Of a stretch of DNA of 64,000 nucleotides, positions 61,939-64,000 are shown one piece after another. The DNA is from Terricaulis silvestris (GTDB lineage: Bacteria > Pseudomonadota > Alphaproteobacteria > Caulobacterales > Aquidulcibacteraceae): contig NZ_CP047045.1 in assembly GCF_009792355.1 (NCBI RefSeq), positions 2,196,501 to 2,260,500 of the forward strand. The letters run 5' to 3'. The first letter of the stretch is position 1. The number at the start of each line of letters is the position of its first letter. Made by a program: the position numbers and the translations under genes. The notes below the pieces were generated by a model. It was given only the letters and a program-made list of their open reading frames with translations, ran no database searches and was not told where the DNA came from.

Positions 61939-63001
61939 CGCTCCTAGGTCGCGCCTGGCGCGGCTGACGGTCAACCACGCCGCCATCGTCGAGAACTGGC
62001 GCTTCTTCAAACAACGCGCGCCAAGTGCTGCTGTGTCCGCCGTTGTCAAGGCGGATTCCTACGGGCTCGGTTCTGTGGGCGCGTCGCGCGCATTGGCGCA
62101 AGCGGGCGCGCGCGTGTTCTTCACGGCGACGTTTGGCGAAGCGCTGCTCGTGCGCAAAGCGCTCGGCGAAGGCCCGCAGATCTTCGTGCTGAACGGTCCC
62201 TCGGAAGAGGACGCCGAACAATACGCGGCGCCAAAGCTAACGCCGATCCTGAACTCGCTGGCGCAGATCAAGCTTTGGAATGCGCGTGGGCCGGCGGGCT
62301 TGCACATCGACACCGGCATGAATCGGCTCGGCATCGGCCCGGAGGAATTGGCGCAAGCCGCCGTCGCGCTCAAGGGCGCGGCACTGGCGCTGGTGATGAG
62401 CCACCTCGCCTGCGCGTCCGACGTGAAAAGTGAGATGAACGCCGTGCAGCTGCGTCGCTTCGTCGATGCAGCAACGTTGTTTCCCAAAGCGCTTCGCAGC
62501 TTGGCGTCTACAGGCGGGGTGCTGATCGGCCCGGATTATCATTTCGATCTCGTGCGTCCGGGCATTGGTCTTTACGGCTCTGGCGGTCTGGACGCCGACA
62601 ACCCGCCTCTGGCCGCGGCAGCCACCGTGGAAGCACCGATCGTGCAAGTGCGCGACGTCGAGCAAGGCGAAACGTTCGGCTATGGCGCGACGTTCACCGC
62701 GCCCCAAAAGATGCGCTCCGCCACAGTCGCGATCGGTTACGCCGACGGCTACTTGCGGTCGCTCTCCGGGCGCGGCTATGGGTTCCTCGGCGGCGCGCGG
62801 CCACCGATCCTGGGGCGGGTTTCAATGGATCTGATCATCATCGACGTGACCGGCTGCGCCGAGGCGCAACCTGGTGCGATGGTCGAATTTCTCGGCCCCA
62901 ACGTGCGCCTCGATGACCTCGCCGCGCTCGCGGGCACCGCGCCCTACGAAATCCTGACCACGTTCGCCGGCACAGTGCGCAAGACCGGAGCGCGCGCGTG
63001 A
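61886..63001 (+). CDS. alr: Alanine racemase
   Basis: A PLP enzyme making D-alanine for peptidoglycan. The PLP lysine is in VVKADSYGLG, the second catalytic tyrosine lies in the FGYGATFTA region, and GRVSMDLIIIDVTG is typical. Homologues begin just before ARLTVNHAAI (about 61957), but no ATG or GTG lies there. The only candidate is TTG at 61886, inside dnaB by 53 bases, giving 371 residues; a CTG near 61952 is a non-standard alternative. The start is therefore uncertain. It is coupled to mlaE by a GTGA overlap. Confidence 0.9.
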   Translation: MKESSPASHQQQRKDSVDAPRSRLARLTVNHAAIVENWRFFKQRAPSAAVSAVVKADSYGLGSVGASRALAQAGARVFFTATFGEALLVRKALGEGPQIFVLNGPSEEDAEQYAAPKLTPILNSLAQIKLWNARGPAGLHIDTGMNRLGIGPEELAQAAVALKGAALALVMSHLACASDVKSEMNAVQLRRFVDAATLFPKALRSLASTGGVLIGPDYHFDLVRPGIGLYGSGGLDADNPPLAAAATVEAPIVQVRDVEQGETFGYGATFTAPQKMRSATVAIGYADGYLRSLSGRGYGFLGGARPPILGRVSMDLIIIDVTGCAEAQPGAMVEFLGPNVRLDDLAALAGTAPYEILTTFAGTVRKTGARA

Positions 63002-63768
63002 ATCCGTTTGCGGCGATTGGACGTGGGACGTTGGGGCTGATGGCCGAGATCGGGCGCTTCTCGGCGTTCGCCGGGCGCTCGGCTGCGTCCATTTTTGCGC
63101 CGCCCTTCTTCATCGGCCAATTCCTACGCCAGTGCGCGCAGATCGGTTATTTCTCGCTGCCGGTGATTGGCGTGACCGCCGTGTTCATCGGCGCGGCTCT
63201 GGCGCTTAACATCTATGTCGGCGGCGCGCGTTTCAACGCCGAGCAATTCGTGCCGAACATCGTGGTGCTCGGCATCACGCGCGAGCTTGGCCCTGTGTTG
63301 GCCGGCTTGATGCTGGCGGGACGCGTCAGCGCCGGCATCGCCGCCGAAATCGGCACCATGCGCGTCACCGAGCAGATCGACGCGATGACGACGCTCTCGA
63401 CCGATCCGTTCAAGTATCTCGTGGCCCCGCGCATTCTGGCGGCGACGCTGACGCTGCCGATACTGGTGCTGGTCGCAGACATCATCGGCGTGATGGGCGG
63501 CTATCTGGTCGCGGTGAACAGCCTCGACTTCAATGGCGCGGCGTATTTGCGCAACACGTTCGAATTCGTGGAGCCGCAGGACGTGATCTTGGGCCTGGTG
63601 AAGGCGGCGGTGTTCGGATTCATCATCGCCGCAGTCGGCGCCTACCAGGGCTACAATTCCTCCGGCGGCGCCCTCGGCGTCGGCCGCGCGACCACCAACG
63701 CCGTCGTCGGCGCCATCGTTCTCATTCTCGCGGTGAACTATCTCATCACCGCCTTCTTCGTGGAGTGA
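62998..63768 (+). CDS. mlaE: MlaE-family ABC transporter permease
   Basis: 256 residues with the MlaE pattern: FIGAALALNIYVGGARFNAE, LGITRELGPVLAGLMLAGRV and SAGIAAEIGTMRVTEQIDAM, then LVAPRILAATLTLPILVLVA. About five membrane helices. It moves phospholipids between membranes with MlaD and MlaF. The GTG start overlaps the alr stop. The MlaD-type protein for this permease may be the one at 9426-9908. Confidence 0.93.
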   Translation: MNPFAAIGRGTLGLMAEIGRFSAFAGRSAASIFAPPFFIGQFLRQCAQIGYFSLPVIGVTAVFIGAALALNIYVGGARFNAEQFVPNIVVLGITRELGPVLAGLMLAGRVSAGIAAEIGTMRVTEQIDAMTTLSTDPFKYLVAPRILAATLTLPILVLVADIIGVMGGYLVAVNSLDFNGAAYLRNTFEFVEPQDVILGLVKAAVFGFIIAAVGAYQGYNSSGGALGVGRATTNAVVGAIVLILAVNYLITAFFVE

Positions 63769-63772
63769 CGCG

Positions 63773-64000
63773 ATGACCGCGAAACTCCAGCTTGTCGGCG
63801 TCAAGAAGAAGTTGCGCGGACGCCAGGTGCTCGATGGCGTCGATATCGACGTCAACAAAGGCCGCTCACTCGTCATCATCGGCGGCTCGGGCCAAGGCAA
63901 GTCCGTGACCCTGAAATGCGCGCTGGGGCTGATGAAGCCGGACGCCGGCCAAGTGCTGGTCGATGGCGCCGACGTCACGCGTATGCCGCAGGAAATCCGC
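63773..64000 (+). CDS. mlaF: MlaF-family ABC transporter ATP-binding protein (3' end outside window)
   Basis: The first 76 residues of an ABC ATPase: LQLVGVKKKLRGRQVLDGVD, Walker A GGSGQGKSVTLKCALGLMKP. The reading frame runs off the right edge, so the signature motif and Walker B are not seen. It starts 4 bases after mlaE and would power the MlaE permease. Confidence 0.92.
   Translation, partial: MTAKLQLVGVKKKLRGRQVLDGVDIDVNKGRSLVIIGGSGQGKSVTLKCALGLMKPDAGQVLVDGADVTRMPQEIR

Overview
The window is a dense, GC-rich, gene-packed stretch of a bacterial chromosome. Its gene orders are alphaproteobacterial: surE-pcm-LysM/M23-yajC-secD-secF, ppx-ppk-hdaA, lptF-lptG-lptD-surA-pdxA-rsmA, fabD-fabG-acpP-fabF-mltG, yicC-gmk, and rpsF-rpsR-rplI ... 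dnaB-alr. The exosortase E locus, HdaA, NDUFA12-like protein and class II RNR relics fit a Caulobacterales/Hyphomonadaceae-like lineage. That placement is an inference from gene content. I saw no rRNA, tRNA, CRISPR array, insertion sequence or phage integrase.

Layout. 0-10.3 kb: tail of a TPR protein, a DsbA-like thioredoxin, a non-catalytic squalene/phytoene-synthase homologue, a PuuD-like membrane protein, then the minus-strand surE-pcm-nlpD-like-yajC-secD-secF series and the coupled NDUFA12-mlaD-DUF2155 trio. 10.5-13.3 kb: a large protein that keeps the class II ribonucleotide reductase scaffold and TSCPD domain but has lost the recognisable catalytic motifs. 13.3-19.4 kb: two pentapeptide-repeat proteins, aspS, an SRAP protein, a beta-lactamase-fold protein and rnd. 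19.5-29.2 kb: a cyclase/TPR protein, polyphosphate metabolism (ppx, ppk), hdaA, and divergent purM and purN. 29.3-32.7 kb: a tandem pair of Crp/Fnr regulators, the second broken by one amber codon, an 810-base gene-poor stretch with an inverted-repeat element, a methyltransferase and an unannotated 43-residue gene. 32.8-36.6 kb: ndk and a coupled minus-strand chain pepA, secreted protein, holC, and three I78-inhibitor lipoproteins. 36.7-52.5 kb: envelope assembly (lptFGD, surA), pdxA, rsmA, gmk, yicC, mltG and the fatty-acid synthesis cluster.

52.6-56.8 kb, between fabD and rpsF, is the most unusual block. Two small secreted proteins end in an APEID motif, a membrane helix and a basic tail. 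They precede a fused exosortase E/CAAX-protease-like enzyme. Next come a proline-free collagen-like Gly-X-Asn repeat protein and an OmpA-family protein, which share a cysteine-containing domain I cannot name. This looks like a self-contained envelope or extracellular-matrix sorting cassette set into a conserved housekeeping neighbourhood. 56.9-64 kb: the S6-S18-L9 ribosomal operon with a structured leader and a strong terminator, an S9 peptidase, a dnaB whose 3' two-thirds has unusually low GC, alr with an awkward start, and mlaE-mlaF, which runs off the right edge.

Two palindromic repeat families are visible. One, starting TATGGACCGCCGG, occurs between genes after rnd, inside the coding sequence of rsmA with perfect 25-base arms, and probably as a decayed copy in the nlpD-like gene. 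The other is a REP-like hairpin family built on ATTCCAG...CTGGAAT, with three copies.
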